Below are positions 35,920 to 45,063 of a stretch of 64,000 nt of DNA, in pieces (the stretch's first letter is position 1; every line of letters starts with the position of its first letter). Source of the stretch: Lacticaseibacillus baoqingensis (lineage in GTDB: Bacteria > Bacillota > Bacilli > Lactobacillales > Lactobacillaceae); assembly GCF_003946165.1 (NCBI RefSeq), contig NZ_RHOI01000002.1, positions 62,001 through 126,000 on the forward strand, given 5' to 3'. A program made the translations under genes and the position numbers. Below the pieces are notes generated by a model. That model worked only from the letters and a program-made list of their open reading frames with translations. It had not been told where the DNA came from and searched no databases.

Positions 35920-36681
35920 ATGACCTGGTTGACTTTTATGATTGTTTGTCCCCTCGTCGGCCTAGCTGGGTTCGTCGATGCGATCGCTGGCGGTGGCGGT
36001 TTGATCTCTTTGCCGGCTTATTTAATGACCGGCATCCCTGCCCACATGGCCATCGGGACGAATAAACTTTCTTCTGGTATGGGGACCTTAGTAGCCACAG
36101 CAGAATTTGCCCGCAGCGGCTATATTCGCATCAAGCTGGCGATCGTTGCAGTGGTTATGGCGATGCTTGGGGCCAATATCGGCTCCAACCTCGCCTTGCA
36201 CCTTTCGGATCATTTTTTCCGCCTGCTGCTGTTGGCGATATTGCCGCTGACTGCGCTTTATTTACTCCTCCACCGGACCGCGTTGACTGCGCCAAGCGCC
36301 GTCGCACTGCCGCCGCTTAAAGCAGGCTTGGCAGTTGGGGCGATCGCTTTGTTGCTAGGCGCTTATGATGGGTTTTACGGCCCTGGCGCCGGGACGTTTT
36401 TACTGTTGGCCTTAACCGGCATCGCCCGCTTGCCGCTAAACACCGCAGCCGGCACAACAAAGGTGATCAACCTCACCACAAATTTGACCAGTTTAGTGGT
36501 CTTTTTGTGTAATGGCAAAGTTTATCTGCTATTAGGCCTGTCAGCAGGCTGCTTTTCGATTTTAGGCAACCATCTGGGCACGCGCTATTTTAAGCGTTTT
36601 GGCGGTCGCGGGGCACGTCCATTGATCTTATTGGTGTTGACCATCTTCTTTGCTAAAACAGTTTGGGATTTTTGCCACTAG
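35920..36681 (+). CDS. TauE/SafE-family membrane permease
   Basis: 253 residues, about eight membrane helices. Glycine-rich GFVDAIAGGGGLISLPAYL and the second-half repeat GAYDGFYGPGAGTFLLLAL are family marks (sulfite/organosulfonate exporters). Start taken at ATG 35920, with AAAGAAG eight nt before; ATG 35896 is an alternative. Substrate unknown. Its stop lies inside the terminator stem. Confidence 0.82.
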   Translation: MTWLTFMIVCPLVGLAGFVDAIAGGGGLISLPAYLMTGIPAHMAIGTNKLSSGMGTLVATAEFARSGYIRIKLAIVAVVMAMLGANIGSNLALHLSDHFFRLLLLAILPLTALYLLLHRTALTAPSAVALPPLKAGLAVGAIALLLGAYDGFYGPGAGTFLLLALTGIARLPLNTAAGTTKVINLTTNLTSLVVFLCNGKVYLLLGLSAGCFSILGNHLGTRYFKRFGGRGARPLILLVLTIFFAKTVWDFCH

Positions 36682-36717
36682 TTATCATACAAACCGTATG
36701 ATAACTAGTGGTTTTTA
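36676..36717. terminator. Bidirectional terminator embracing both stop codons
   Basis: 16-bp stem CCACTAGTTATCATAC / GTATGATAACTAGTGG with a four-nt loop. The permease stop is in the left arm and the TetR stop region in the right arm. Confidence 0.92.
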
Positions 36718-37199
36718 ATTGTGTTGACGACCGCTTCAAATAGCGTGACCGCCGTTTCATCGCTGCCATGTTGTAATTGCCAGGTGATCGTTTGCACGGC
36801 GGCAGCCGCATATAAGCCTGCTTGATAAGGCGACGCTTTAGGCGTTTGGGTCATGAAGGCTTGGGCAAAATACGTCAGCCACTCTTGACTGAGGTCTCCG
36901 GCAGGATGATGCAGCGTCAATAATGCCAGCACCTTTTTAGCCTCTGGCTGCAACTGTAAGACGATCGGCTGTAAGTCATCGGTTAAGGAGCACTGCGTCA
37001 CGGCAACCAAATAATAGCCGACCTGCCGGCCCAACCAGTCGGCTTTGTCTAAATAATATTGGTAAAATGTCGAGCGCGTGATTCCCGCTTCACGACAGAT
37101 CCGCGCAACGGATGCCGTGGTCAGCTCGTGTTCAGCAATGAGGTGGTACATCGTGCGATCGATCGCAGCCGTCGTCCGCCGCGTTCTTAAATCTGTCAT
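36705..37199 (-). CDS. TetR-family transcriptional regulator
   Basis: 164 residues; N-terminal HTH (TTASVARICREAGITRSTFYQYYLDKADWL) typical of TetR, short C-terminal ligand domain. Targets unknown; divergent from the dps gene, convergent with the permease. ATG with GGGAG upstream. Confidence 0.85.
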   Translation of the reverse strand: MTDLRTRRTTAAIDRTMYHLIAEHELTTASVARICREAGITRSTFYQYYLDKADWLGRQVGYYLVAVTQCSLTDDLQPIVLQLQPEAKKVLALLTLHHPAGDLSQEWLTYFAQAFMTQTPKASPYQAGLYAAAAVQTITWQLQHGSDETAVTLFEAVVNTIKNH

Positions 37200-37329
37200 A
37201 TCATCACTCCCTTGCCCTTTAGTCTACCCGCAAAGCGTCAATTTTGCTATGCTCGAATGCGACCTGCTATACTTGATGGGTAGTTAGTCAAAGGCCGCCG
37301 AAGATCCTTCGGCAAGGGAGGAATACGTG

Positions 37330-37797
37330 ATGAAATATTCTGAAACTAAGACCATTTTGAACCAACTCGTCGCCGATCTGAGCCAAATGGCGACGGTGAT
37401 CCACCAAACTCATTGGTATATGCGCGGTCCAGAATTCCTATTTTTACATCCCTTGATGGACGACTATATGGCAGAGATCAATGACCAGCTGGACGTGATC
37501 TCTGAGCGCTTGATCACCCTAGACGGCGCCCCTTATTCGACGCTGGAAGAATTTGCTCAACACACCGGGATCAAATCCGAATCTGGTGATTATGGCATGA
37601 CCACTCCAGAACGTTTCGCGCGCTTGGCATCTGCTTATCGCTATCTGCAAGGCGTGTATGCAAAAGGCATCACGGTCGCTGGTGAAGAAGGCGACGATTC
37701 CACGCAAGACATCTTCACTGGGTTTCACACCGCCATCGAAAAACGTATCTGGATGCTTCAAGCCCAACGTGGCCACGCCCCAGAAATCGATGCTTAA
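37330..37797 (+). CDS. dps: Dps ferritin-like DNA/iron protection protein
   Basis: 155 residues, normal Dps length. All five ferroxidase ligands are visible: His in THWYMRG, His 12 residues later (LFLH), then Asp, Asp and Glu in LMDD, QLDVISE. So it should oxidise and store iron with hydrogen peroxide. ATG 37330 with GGGAGG eight nt upstream; GTG 37327 is too close. Monocistronic with a strong terminator. Confidence 0.95.
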   Translation: MKYSETKTILNQLVADLSQMATVIHQTHWYMRGPEFLFLHPLMDDYMAEINDQLDVISERLITLDGAPYSTLEEFAQHTGIKSESGDYGMTTPERFARLASAYRYLQGVYAKGITVAGEEGDDSTQDIFTGFHTAIEKRIWMLQAQRGHAPEIDA

Positions 37798-37827
37798 GCT
37801 AAAATCCGCTTAACGCCGATCAGCTTC

Positions 37828-37874
37828 AAGCCCCAGCCTCAGATTCCAACGAATCTGAGGCTGGGGCTTTTTGG
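37828..37874 (+). terminator. Terminator after dps
   Basis: Nineteen-bp perfect stem AAGCCCCAGCCTCAGATTC / its complement, four-nt loop CAAC, T-run. Confidence 0.95.
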
Positions 37875-37934
37875 CAGCGCTTGGCAGCCAGGGGTTCAGG
37901 CGGGTCTTGACAGGTAAGTAAAATTTTAGTGCTT

Positions 37935-38980
<1,046 letters not shown>

Positions 38981-38998
38981 TTTGATCAGGAGGATATT

Positions 38999-40162
38999 AT
39001 GGACAAACAAATCTTATTGAGCGGTTTCGCCCATCAATTCGGCCATGCGGCCACCGCGACCTTCTTTGCGCCTGGCCGCATCAACTTGATCGGTGAACAC
39101 ACCGATTACAATGGCGGCCATGTTTTCCCTTGTGCCATCAGTCTGGGGACTTATGCCGCGATCGCCAGCAATGAACAAGCGGCATTGCGCCTGTATTCGG
39201 CTAATTTTGCCGCTGCTGGTGTGATCACGCTTCCTTTGACCGCCTTAGCGCACGCCAAATCAGGCCGCTGGAGTGATTATTTTCAAGGTATGGCCCAGAT
39301 CCTGCAACGGCATGGGGCGCAATTTGGGCATGGCTTAGATGTGTATATCCAAGGTGATCTGCCTAATGGGGCCGGGTTATCGTCTTCAGCATCGTTGGAG
39401 TTGCTGGCTGGCACGATTTTGAATACCACTTTTGATTTAGGTTTTAGCCGCTTAGACTTGATCAAGTTTGGCCAAAACGTTGAAAATGAGTATATCGGCG
39501 TCAACTCAGGGATCATGGATCAGTTTGCGATTGGCATGGGCCAAGTTGACCATGCCACCTTCATGGATACCAATACGCTAGCTTATGAGTCTGTACCGAT
39601 CGCGTTAGGCGAGCACGTGATCTTGATCATGAACACCAACAAGCGGCGCGAATTGACCGACTCCAAATATAACGAACGCCGCAGTGAATGCGAAGCCGCC
39701 TTGGCACGGCTGCAAACTCAACTCGATATCCGCACGCTAGGCGATCTGGATGCGCAAACCTTCGATCAATATAGTTACTTGATTTATGATGCCACCTTGA
39801 TTCGGCGCGCCCGCCATGCAGTCTTAGAAAACCAGCGCACCTTGCAAGCCGTCACGGCTTTAAAAGCAGGTGACTTAACCACCTTTTCCCATCTCGTTTC
39901 CGCTTCTGGGGTAAGCTTGGCGTATGATTATGAAGTCACCGGCAAAGAGCTGGATACCTTGGTCCAATCTGCCTTACAGCAGCCAGGCGTTTTAGGCGCC
40001 CGTATGACTGGGGCTGGGTTTGGCGGCTGCGCCATCGCGATCGTCGAAAAAGCCGCCGTGCCGGCTGTCAAAGCGGCTGTCGGGGCCATTTATGCCAAAA
40101 CCATCGGCTATGCGGCAGACTTTTATGTCGCAGAAATCGCCGACGGTCCCAAACAACTCTAA
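38999..40162 (+). CDS. galK: Galactokinase
   Basis: Phosphorylates galactose, first Leloir step. 387 residues, GHMP kinase: GRINLIGEHTDYNGG, LPNGAGLSSSAS (ATP loop), GARMTGAGFGGC. ATG with AGGAGG upstream, 18 nt after galR. Confidence 0.97.
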   Translation: MDKQILLSGFAHQFGHAATATFFAPGRINLIGEHTDYNGGHVFPCAISLGTYAAIASNEQAALRLYSANFAAAGVITLPLTALAHAKSGRWSDYFQGMAQILQRHGAQFGHGLDVYIQGDLPNGAGLSSSASLELLAGTILNTTFDLGFSRLDLIKFGQNVENEYIGVNSGIMDQFAIGMGQVDHATFMDTNTLAYESVPIALGEHVILIMNTNKRRELTDSKYNERRSECEAALARLQTQLDIRTLGDLDAQTFDQYSYLIYDATLIRRARHAVLENQRTLQAVTALKAGDLTTFSHLVSASGVSLAYDYEVTGKELDTLVQSALQQPGVLGARMTGAGFGGCAIAIVEKAAVPAVKAAVGAIYAKTIGYAADFYVAEIADGPKQL

Positions 40163-40200
40163 ACCCCAAACATCCCCCTATTTTGAAAGGAAGTTAAGCC

Positions 40201-41193
40201 ATGACAATTGCTGTTCTCGGCGGGGCCGGGTATATCGGCTCACATACTGTTGCCCAACTCGTAAAAGCTGGTGAAGATGTGATCGTGCTTGATAACTTGA
40301 TCACTGGCCATCGCCAAGCCGTCGCCAGTAAAGCGCGGTTTTATCAAGGCGATATTCGCGACTATCAATTTTTGAGCCAAGTCTTTACCCAAGAAAAAGT
40401 GACTGGGATCATTCACTTTGCCGCTTTTTCCATCGTCCCTGAATCGATGCAAGATCCCTTGAAATATTTCGATAACAATACCGGGGGCATGATCACGCTG
40501 TTGGAAGCGATGAAACAATTTGGTATTGATAAGATCGTCTTTTCCTCAACTGCTGCCACTTATGGCGAACCCCAACAAGTGCCGATCCACGAAGATGATC
40601 CGCAGATCCCGACGAATCCTTACGGGGAATCGAAATTAGCCATGGAAAAGATCATCAAGTGGGCCGATCAAGCTTATGGCATTCATTTCGTCGCCTTGCG
40701 CTACTTCAACGTGGCTGGTGCGATGCCAGATGGGACTATCGGCGAAGATCATCATCCGGAAACGCATTTGATCCCGATCATTTTACAAGCCGCCGCTGGC
40801 ACCCGGGATAATTTACAGATCTTTGGCGATGACTATCCGACCAAAGATGGCACCAATGTCCGCGATTATGTGCATGTGGTCGATTTAGCCGATGCGCATA
40901 TTTTGGCGATGCAATACCTGCAAGCCGGCAATCCTTCTGATGCCTTCAACCTTGGCTCAGCGACCGGATTTTCCAATCTTGAAATTTTGCATGCGGCGCG
41001 CCAAGTGACCGGCGAAGCGATCCCCGCCAAGATCGGGCCAAGGCGGCCAGGCGATCCAAGCACCTTGATTGCTGCCAGTGATAAAGCGCGCAAGGTCTTA
41101 GGGTGGCAACCGCATTTTGATGATGTTGAAGCCGTGATCAAAACCGCTTGGAACTGGCATCGGAGCCATCCAGAAGGGTATGGTGACCGGTAG
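40201..41193 (+). CDS. galE: UDP-glucose 4-epimerase
   Basis: 330 residues; NAD motif [10 protein letters not shown], catalytic S-Y-K ([16 protein letters not shown]). Regenerates UDP-glucose for GalT and supplies UDP-galactose for wall polymers. Stop overlaps the galT start by 1 nt. Confidence 0.97.
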   Translation: MTIAVLGGAGYIGSHTVAQLVKAGEDVIVLDNLITGHRQAVASKARFYQGDIRDYQFLSQVFTQEKVTGIIHFAAFSIVPESMQDPLKYFDNNTGGMITLLEAMKQFGIDKIVFSSTAATYGEPQQVPIHEDDPQIPTNPYGESKLAMEKIIKWADQAYGIHFVALRYFNVAGAMPDGTIGEDHHPETHLIPIILQAAAGTRDNLQIFGDDYPTKDGTNVRDYVHVVDLADAHILAMQYLQAGNPSDAFNLGSATGFSNLEILHAARQVTGEAIPAKIGPRRPGDPSTLIAASDKARKVLGWQPHFDDVEAVIKTAWNWHRSHPEGYGDR

Positions 41194-42656
41194 TGAACGC
41201 TGTTTTGTCCCATGTTGATTATTGCTTGACACTTAATTCAGCTTTAACCCCAATGGATCGCGTCTACTTGACCAACCGCGTCTTAGCATTGGTCGGCGAT
41301 GCTGCTTATGACTTACCGGCTAAAAGCACCCCCTTGGCGAATTTAGACGCTTTGATCCAATCAGCAGTCGATCACGGCGTTTGTGCCGACTTAGGCCCTG
41401 CGCGCCAAATTCTGGAAGCAGAATTGATGGCCCTTGGCACCCCCTTGCCGAGTCAAGCCAACGCCCATTTTTGGCAGCTTTACCAAGCATCACCTCAAAC
41501 CGCCACAGACTGGTTTTTCGCCTTGTCGCAAGCGACTAACTATATTCAAACCCGGGCGATCGCCAAAAATATCGGCTTTACCACGCCGACAACGTATGGC
41601 GACTTGGAGATCACGATCAATCTTTCTAAGCCGGAAAAAGATCCCAAAGCGATCGCCCAAGCCGCCAAAGTGCCGCAAAGCGGTTATCCCGCTTGCCAGC
41701 TTTGCCTTGAAAACGAAGGTTACACCGGGCGGCTTGATTACCCTGCGCGCGCCAATCATCGCATCATTCGCTTCTCCTTGGCAGGCAAGACTTGGGGATT
41801 TCAATACTCCCCTTATGCTTACTTCAACGAGCACGCGATTTTTTTAGATTCGATCCATGAACCGATGCATATCAATGCCCAAACGTTCACCAACTTATTG
41901 GATCTGGTGACGTTGTTCCCACATTATTTCGTTGGCTCCAATGCAGATCTGCCGATCGTTGGCGGTTCAATGCTAGCCCATGAGCATTACCAAGGCGGCC
42001 GCCATCTTTTTGCCATGGCCAAAGCCAATGTGCAACAAGCGATCGCATTACCGGGTTATGCCCAAGTGCGAGCAGGCATCGTCCACTGGCCGATGAGCGT
42101 CTTGCGCCTGACGAGTTCTGACCGCGTCGCACTGGCGCAAGCAGCCGAGCACATCCGCGCAGTCTGGGCAGACTATGATGACTCAAGCGTTGACATTCGC
42201 GCTTACGCGGCAGATAAAACGCCGCATCACACCGTTACGCCGATCGCGCGGCGGGTTGGCCACGACTATCAGCTTGACTTGGTCTTGCGCGACAATCAAA
42301 CTTCAGCGCAATACCCTGATGGTATCTTCCATCCGCATCAAGACGTCCAACACATCAAAAAAGAAAATATCGGCTTGATCGAAGTCATGGGCTTGGCGAT
42401 CTTGCCGGCGCGCTTACGCACTGAACTCGCCGAGGTGCGCAAGTATTTGCTCGCACAGCCGAACCACATCGCCGCGATCCATCAGCCTTGGGCAAAACAG
42501 CTCAAGCACCAATATACTTGGACAAAAGCCAATGCCGAACAACAGCTTCATCAAGCGGTCGGCCAAGTCTTTGCGCGCGTCCTTGAAGATGCTGGCGTCT
42601 TCAAGCAAACTCCCGCCGGCCAAGCCGCATTTGCCCGCTTTTGTGCGGCACTATAG
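41193..42656 (+). CDS. galT: Galactose-1-phosphate uridylyltransferase, type 2
   Basis: 487 residues, the longer Firmicute type. Active-site region GGSMLAHEHYQGG replaces the HPHxQ of type 1. GTG start overlapping the galE TAG, so translation is coupled. Last gene of the operon. Confidence 0.96.
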   Translation: MNAVLSHVDYCLTLNSALTPMDRVYLTNRVLALVGDAAYDLPAKSTPLANLDALIQSAVDHGVCADLGPARQILEAELMALGTPLPSQANAHFWQLYQASPQTATDWFFALSQATNYIQTRAIAKNIGFTTPTTYGDLEITINLSKPEKDPKAIAQAAKVPQSGYPACQLCLENEGYTGRLDYPARANHRIIRFSLAGKTWGFQYSPYAYFNEHAIFLDSIHEPMHINAQTFTNLLDLVTLFPHYFVGSNADLPIVGGSMLAHEHYQGGRHLFAMAKANVQQAIALPGYAQVRAGIVHWPMSVLRLTSSDRVALAQAAEHIRAVWADYDDSSVDIRAYAADKTPHHTVTPIARRVGHDYQLDLVLRDNQTSAQYPDGIFHPHQDVQHIKKENIGLIEVMGLAILPARLRTELAEVRKYLLAQPNHIAAIHQPWAKQLKHQYTWTKANAEQQLHQAVGQVFARVLEDAGVFKQTPAGQAAFARFCAAL

Positions 42657-42719
42657 GGTGGCTTTATTAGCGCGTGACAAAATCGTCGGCTCACCGGCAT
42701 CTTTTCTTCACATCCTGAC

Positions 42720-42798
42720 GGTAATATTACCTTTATAGAAATGAGTTACCCCCTTATTTCTACCCCGCTTTATCATTAGCCAGGCAAGCTAGCTTGCC
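42720..42798. repeat. Two perfect palindromes downstream of galT
   Basis: GGTAATATTACC (42720-42731) and GGCAAGCTAGCTTGCC (42783-42798). No gene between galT and rpsR; role unknown. Confidence 0.6.
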
Positions 42799-42826
42799 AC
42801 CCCCTAAGTTTGACCCTACCCTTTTG

Positions 42827-42850
42827 CCACCCAGAAATGGGTGGTTTTTT
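42827..42850 (+). terminator. galT terminator
   Basis: CCACCCA-GAAA-TGGGTGG then six Ts. Confidence 0.92.
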
Positions 42851-42860
42851 GTGCAAAGCA

Positions 42861-42893
42861 AAAAAAGACCCGCCTAAAGGCGAGTCTTTTGAA
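42861..42893 (-). terminator. rpsF-ssb-rpsR terminator
   Basis: AAAGACTCGCC-TTTA-GGCGGGTCTTT on the minus strand followed by Ts. Confidence 0.9.
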
Positions 42894-42901
42894 CCGGATG
42901 C

Positions 42902-43138
42902 TTAGTCTTCCGCAACGAAAGGCAGCAAGCCCATGATCCGGGCGCGCTTGATCGCAATGGTCAACTTACGTTGGTTCTTGGCGCTGGTGCCAGTCACACG
43001 ACGAGGTAAGATCTTACCACGTTCGGAGACGAAGCGTTCCAACAAGTTTGTGTCTTTGTAATCGATATATTCGATATGGTTAGCGGCGATGAAGTCGACT
43101 TTGCGACGACGACGGCCACCACGGCGTTGTTGTGCCAT
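42902..43138 (-). CDS. rpsR: 30S ribosomal protein S18
   Basis: 78 residues from ATG 43138 (AAAGGAG upstream); starts [15 protein letters not shown], contains [22 protein letters not shown]. Partner of S6 on the 30S platform. Last gene of the operon. Confidence 0.97.
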   Translation of the reverse strand: MAQQRRGGRRRRKVDFIAANHIEYIDYKDTNLLERFVSERGKILPRRVTGTSAKNQRKLTIAIKRARIMGLLPFVAED

Positions 43139-43165
43139 GAATGTCACTCCTTTTCACTGGATTCT

Positions 43166-43771
43166 TTAGAATGGTAAGTCATCATCTGAAATATCGATCG
43201 GTTGGCCGTTATTAGCAAACGGATCGTTATTATTATTCGCGGCGTTATTGCCAGCGCCAAAGGACGGTTGACTGTTGTTGCCAGCCGCATTGTTGTCGCT
43301 GCCGCCGTTACTAGATGATGGCTGCGGGGCGGAGTTTTGATTCCCACCAAAATTATTCGCAGACGCCGGTTGTTGTCCGCCAAAATTGTTTTGGCCGCCG
43401 AAGTTTTGATTGTTCCCAGATGCTGGTTCCTGTGGACGTGCTTCCGTAACTGCACGTGATTCCAGCAAGGCAAAGTTTTCAACGACAACTTCGGTCACGT
43501 AAACCCGTTGGCCTTGGTTGTTTTCATAGTTCCGGACCTGTAAATGGCCCATTACGCCGATCATCGAACCTTTGCGCGTAAAATTACTGAGATTCTCAGC
43601 ACTCTTACGCCAGATCACACAGTTAATGAAGTCCGTTTCGCGTTGCCCTTGAGCGTTCGTAAATTGTCGATCAACGGCAATTGTGAACGACCCAACAGCG
43701 GTACCGCTTTGGGTATAGCGCAACTCGACATCCCGCGTTAAGCGGCCCGTTAAAGATACACTATTGATCAT
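43166..43771 (-). CDS. ssb: Single-stranded DNA-binding protein
   Basis: 201 residues: OB fold to ~105 ([20 protein letters not shown]), then an N/G/Q-rich disordered linker, and the conserved acidic tip DISDDDLPF that recruits replication and repair partners. Between rpsF and rpsR as usual in Firmicutes. Confidence 0.97.
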   Translation of the reverse strand: MINSVSLTGRLTRDVELRYTQSGTAVGSFTIAVDRQFTNAQGQRETDFINCVIWRKSAENLSNFTRKGSMIGVMGHLQVRNYENNQGQRVYVTEVVVENFALLESRAVTEARPQEPASGNNQNFGGQNNFGGQQPASANNFGGNQNSAPQPSSSNGGSDNNAAGNNSQPSFGAGNNAANNNNDPFANNGQPIDISDDDLPF

Positions 43772-43817
43772 CCCTCTAGCTCCCCTCTATAAAGCGAATG
43801 CTTTCGCTTGATACGAA

Positions 43818-44114
43818 TTAGTCTTCGCGCTTAACGATCATGTGACGCAACATGTCGCCAGAGATCTTAGATAAGCGGTCGAATTCATTGATCGCAGCAT
43901 CGTTTTCTGCAGTAACGTTCACAATGTGATACGTTCCTTCAGTATACTTAGCGATTTCATATGCGAACTTACGCTTTTGCCAATCCTTAGAATCAATGAT
44001 GGTAGCACCATTATCCTTTAAAATATTGTCAAAACGTTCGACCAACGCTGCTTTGCCTTCTTCATCCATATCAGGACGGATGATGTAGGTAATTTCATAC
44101 TTGGTTTCAGCCAT
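43818..44114 (-). CDS. rpsF: 30S ribosomal protein S6
   Basis: 98 residues from ATG 44114, preceded by AAGGAGGTGA; the upstream in-frame codons lie in the leader. [15 protein letters not shown] and [15 protein letters not shown] motifs. Head of rpsF-ssb-rpsR. Confidence 0.97.
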   Translation of the reverse strand: MAETKYEITYIIRPDMDEEGKAALVERFDNILKDNGATIIDSKDWQKRKFAYEIAKYTEGTYHIVNVTAENDAAINEFDRLSKISGDMLRHMIVKRED

Positions 44115-44139
44115 TTGACGATTCACCTCCTTATGGACT

Positions 44140-44164
44140 TTGGCCAACGGTCACCCGCTGGCAA
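44140..44164 (-). promoter_or_regulatory. rpsF leader hairpin, possible S6:S18 autoregulatory site
   Basis: CCAGCGG-GTGA-CCGTTGG stem with a GNRA loop, extended past a bulged C by TTG/CAA, just before the ribosome site. S6:S18 leaders in other bacteria use a hairpin with a CCG-bearing bulge; match here is only partial. Confidence 0.4.
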
Positions 44165-44204
44165 GGAGTCGATGGCCGAGACGGCCATATACTCACAAAC
44201 TAGA

Positions 44205-44233
44205 ATTCTATCATACCCCAAGCAATAACTCAA
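44205..44233 (-). promoter_or_regulatory. rpsF promoter
   Basis: Minus-strand TTGAGT-17-TAGAAT, about 95 nt before rpsF. Confidence 0.65.
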
Positions 44234-44298
44234 CTGCTATCGACGCTGTCTTAGTGCGACAATCAAAAGATTACGGATAACTGACCGCTTTTTCCGCC

Positions 44299-44985
44299 TT
44301 ACAAGCTGACAGTTTGGATCTGCATGATATTTTTATTCAGCGAGATATCTTCAATGATGTCAGGAAGATTTAGATCCCTGGGGACGGAGATCTCATAAAT
44401 ATTGACGTAAATCGATTCATCCGCATTTTGGGTCACACGGAAGTTGACGTCATTGACTTCGACATGATGGGTCTCAAAATAGTCCTGGATGAACTGCTTC
44501 GTTTCTAACTTATGCCGGTACTTGATCTCAATGCGCTTCATGGCATTAACGTGCACGATACGCTTCAAGAAAACCAACACCAAAATGATCGCTACGGTAC
44601 TTGGCACCGCAATATCATAATCTCCCATGCCGATCGCTAAGCCTAGACCCGCTACCGCCCATAAGCTGGCGGCAGTCGTTAACCCGCGCACGGTGCGATG
44701 CTGGACCATGATCGTCCCAGCCCCTAAAAACCCAATGCCCGAAACGACTTGAGCGATCAACCGCGCATCATCAGCGCGCAAGACACCATTGAGCTTGGGA
44801 TATTGCATCGCGGTATTCAACGCGTTAAAGCCGATCTCTTTTTGAACCAACGCAATGATGCATGCCCCTAAACAAACTAAGACATGGGTCTTCATCCCTG
44901 CCGGCCGGTTCTTATGTTCGCGATCATACCCGATCACTGCCGCTACTAAAATCGCCAAAGCCAAGCGCCCGACGATTTCTAACAA
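44299..44985 (-). CDS. MgtC/SapB-family membrane protein
   Basis: About 228 residues: four N-terminal membrane helices with the family motifs IGYDREHKNRPAGMKTH and GIGFLGAGTI, then a cytosolic ACT-like C-terminal domain (~145-228). In pathogens MgtC affects Mg homeostasis and ATP synthase. Start uncertain: TTG 44985 is the first start codon of the frame, but AAGGAG lies ~25 nt upstream. It begins 80 nt after gyrA, with the gyrA terminator in between. Confidence 0.85.
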   Translation of the reverse strand: MLEIVGRLALAILVAAVIGYDREHKNRPAGMKTHVLVCLGACIIALVQKEIGFNALNTAMQYPKLNGVLRADDARLIAQVVSGIGFLGAGTIMVQHRTVRGLTTAASLWAVAGLGLAIGMGDYDIAVPSTVAIILVLVFLKRIVHVNAMKRIEIKYRHKLETKQFIQDYFETHHVEVNDVNFRVTQNADESIYVNIYEISVPRDLNLPDIIEDISLNKNIMQIQTVSL

Positions 44986-45027
44986 ACTTAATTTAAACGT
45001 TTCTTGCTCACTCCTTTTTAAAACGAA

Positions 45028-45055
45028 AAACAGCCAAGGCAGGCCTTGGCTGTTT
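45028..45055 (-). terminator. gyrA terminator
   Basis: CAGCCAAGGC-CT-GCCTTGGCTG on the minus strand, then TTTTTCGTTTT. Confidence 0.9.
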
Positions 45056-45063
45056 CCACAGTA

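Noticed and set aside
36676-36717. TetR operator palindrome
   Set aside because: The dyad lies at the 3' ends of both convergent genes with a short loop and T/A flanks, so terminator is the better call.
42722-42730. TAATATTAC, the nick-site nonamer of rolling-circle Rep viruses
   Set aside because: It is simply the centre of a 12-bp palindrome; no Rep gene or stem-loop context.
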